Positions 32,690-33,828 of a stretch of DNA of 33,828 nucleotides are shown here, in pieces. Positions within the stretch are counted from its first letter, which is position 1. The number at the start of each line of letters is the position of its first letter. Both the position numbers and the translations under genes were made by a program. Below the pieces are notes generated by a model. It was given only the letters and a program-made list of their open reading frames with translations. It ran no database searches and was not told where the DNA came from. Origin of the DNA: Flavobacterium sp. SCGC AAA160-P02 (GTDB taxonomy: Bacteria > Bacteroidota > Bacteroidia > Flavobacteriales > Flavobacteriaceae); the NCBI GenBank assembly GCA_949541125.1, contig CATISV010000019.1:1-33828 (forward strand). The letters are read 5' to 3'.

Positions 32690-33757
32690 ATGAAAATCAA
32701 TACTTTCAAGATACTTTTAGGAAGCTTTTTTTTGTGGACATCTTTTGTAGGATATGCATCAGAAAAAGATAAACAAGAAGATAAGCCTTTTGACACAAAA
32801 GAACTTATTTTTCATCATATTAAAGACAGCCACGGTTTTCACGTTGTTGGAGAATTTTCAGTCCCTCTTCCAATAATTTTATGGACGGATAGCGGACTAG
32901 TAACTTTTATGTCGAGTGAATTCCATCACGATATAGACGGAAAAGTAATCGTTGAAAAAGAAGAAAAAAAGTTCGTAAATCTTCACGAGAAAATATATCA
33001 GCTTAATGACGGAGCTACAACTGTAGAGTTTGACAAAGAGCATCACCCTATCAATGCAAAAATGCCACTAAATTTTTCAATCACTAAAAATGTATTTTCT
33101 TTATTTTTATCGATGATCGTCATTCTGCTGATCTTCATAACGGCCGCACGTTCTTACAAAAAATCAATTGACGGACTTCCCTCAGGAATTGGTAAATTTT
33201 TAGAGCCAATTATTATTTTTATTAGAGATGAAGTAGCGATTCCCAACATAGGAGAGCATCACTATAAAAGATATATGCCATTTTTATTAACCTTATTTTT
33301 CTTTATTTGGTTAAATAATATTTTTGGCTTAATACCATTTTTCCCATTCAGTAGTAACCTAAGTGGTAATATTGCTTTTACAATGACTTTGGCGGCGATT
33401 ACATTTATTATTACGCTCTTTAGTAGTAAGAAATATTATTGGAAGCATATGTTGTGGATGCCAGGCTTACCTGTGCCAATGAAAATATTTTTAGCCCCAA
33501 TTGAGTTTATGGGAATGTTTATAAAACCTATAGCCCTTACAATTCGTCTCTTTGCAAATATAACCGCAGGACACATTATTGTATTGAGTTTAATATCCTT
33601 AACATTTATTTTCCAAAACTACATCGTTGGAATTGGATCTGTAGTATTTGTTGTGTTTATAAGTGTTATTGAAGTACTAGTTGTGGCTATACAAGCCTAT
33701 ATATTTACGATGCTTTCCGCATTGTATTTTGGGCAAGCATTAGAAGAAGAACATTAA
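32690..33757 (+). CDS. atpB: F1Fo ATP synthase subunit a
   Basis: This 355-residue Fo subunit a forms the proton or sodium half-channels against the c-ring. It starts with a signal-peptide-like segment (MKINTFKILLGSFFLWTSFVGYA, here split as MKINTFKILLGSFF and LWTSFVGYA), followed by a roughly 100-residue soluble extension that is typical of Bacteroidota. Membrane helices begin near residue 125 (FSLFLSMIVILLIFI). The essential Arg is in ALTIRLFANITAGH. ATG 32690 is preferred to the adjacent TTG at 32687. atpE starts 22 bases after its stop. Confidence 0.96.
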   Translation: MKINTFKILLGSFFLWTSFVGYASEKDKQEDKPFDTKELIFHHIKDSHGFHVVGEFSVPLPIILWTDSGLVTFMSSEFHHDIDGKVIVEKEEKKFVNLHEKIYQLNDGATTVEFDKEHHPINAKMPLNFSITKNVFSLFLSMIVILLIFITAARSYKKSIDGLPSGIGKFLEPIIIFIRDEVAIPNIGEHHYKRYMPFLLTLFFFIWLNNIFGLIPFFPFSSNLSGNIAFTMTLAAITFIITLFSSKKYYWKHMLWMPGLPVPMKIFLAPIEFMGMFIKPIALTIRLFANITAGHIIVLSLISLTFIFQNYIVGIGSVVFVVFISVIEVLVVAIQAYIFTMLSALYFGQALEEEH

Positions 33758-33779
33758 TTAATTTTTAAATATTTAAACT

Positions 33780-33828
33780 ATGAGTTTAGCATTATTACAA
33801 GAAGCAGCCATTAATTTTGGACCTATTG
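33780..33828 (+). CDS. atpE: F1Fo ATP synthase subunit c, 5' end only
   Basis: The last 49 bases open a new frame, MSLALLQEAAINFGPI, cut by the window end. A start 22 bases after atpB and the short hydrophobic-leaning N terminus fit subunit c, which normally follows subunit a. The ion-binding Glu or Asp lies beyond the window. Confidence 0.8.
   Translation, partial: MSLALLQEAAINFGPI

Noticed and set aside
1-33828. Mobile elements, CRISPR arrays, tRNA or rRNA genes, riboswitches
   Set aside because: Reading both strands, I found no transposase or integrase, no regularly spaced repeats, no tRNA T-arm patterns in gaps, and no recognisable riboswitch. One placeholder line in the feature list with inverted coordinates near 24.1-24.2 kb makes no claim and should be ignored.

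Overview
The window is a low-GC stretch of a chromosome from a member of the Bacteroidota, most likely a Flavobacteriaceae-type marine or aquatic bacterium. Supporting signs are Bacteroidota-type promoters (TTTG, about 19 bases, TAnnTTTG) before several genes, almost no Shine-Dalgarno sequences, family-typical proteins (DUF4175, DUF5687 exporter, head-GIN protein, PorW/SprE-like TPR lipoprotein of the type IX secretion and gliding machinery), and an ATP synthase subunit a with a long periplasmic N-terminal extension. Everything looks like core, vertically inherited genome. I see no phage, insertion sequence, CRISPR array, tRNA or rRNA.

Layout. 1-1.4 kb: end of a D-2-hydroxyacid dehydrogenase, then a TM2-domain protein and a DoxX-like membrane protein. 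1.6-8.0 kb: a leftward block transcribed in the order DUF4175, ybeY, mnmG, methyltransferase. 8.2-11.5 kb: rightward gltX plus a secreted protein, then an SPFH scaffold protein with YbjQ. 11.6-14.8 kb: leftward tatA, head-GIN protein and RNase R (rnr). 14.9-15.8 kb: a diacylglycerol-kinase-like lipid kinase. 15.8-16.35 kb: a 521-base gene-free region of about 86% A+T. 16.35-24.2 kb: rpiB, GNAT, recA, dut(-), gpsA, pheS(-), gdhA, GNAT and an FAD oxidoreductase. 24.3-27.0 kb: leftward prolyl oligopeptidase lipoprotein and MerC-like protein. 27.1-29.3 kb: ABC exporter. 29.4 kb to the end: PorW/SprE-like lipoprotein, bactofilin, AtpZ, a small membrane protein, atpB and the first codons of atpE.

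The most striking signal is chromosome-segregation and origin-like structure. A perfect 16-base palindrome identical to the canonical ParB-binding site parS (4366-4381) lies 3 bases before mnmG, and a second near-match (2456-2471) lies just after mnmG, so the gene is bracketed by two parS sites. mnmG and the atp operon sit in the same neighbourhood, as they do near oriC in many bacteria. The A+T-rich gap at 15.8-16.35 kb carries several degenerate DnaA-box-like words, and most coding length points away from it on both sides. I propose it as the replication origin or part of it. The base skew, however, has the opposite sign to the usual leading-strand rule, so either this lineage has an inverted skew or the gap is a convergent, terminus-like point. 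This is the main question the window raises.

Other points of interest are a pair of mutually exclusive hairpins in the mnmG leader overlapping parS, an unusual third metal-ligand position in YbeY, a bactofilin gene overlapping atpZ by 41 bases, a textbook promoter placed between the AtpZ unit and atpB, and a decayed gene fragment after the prolyl oligopeptidase.
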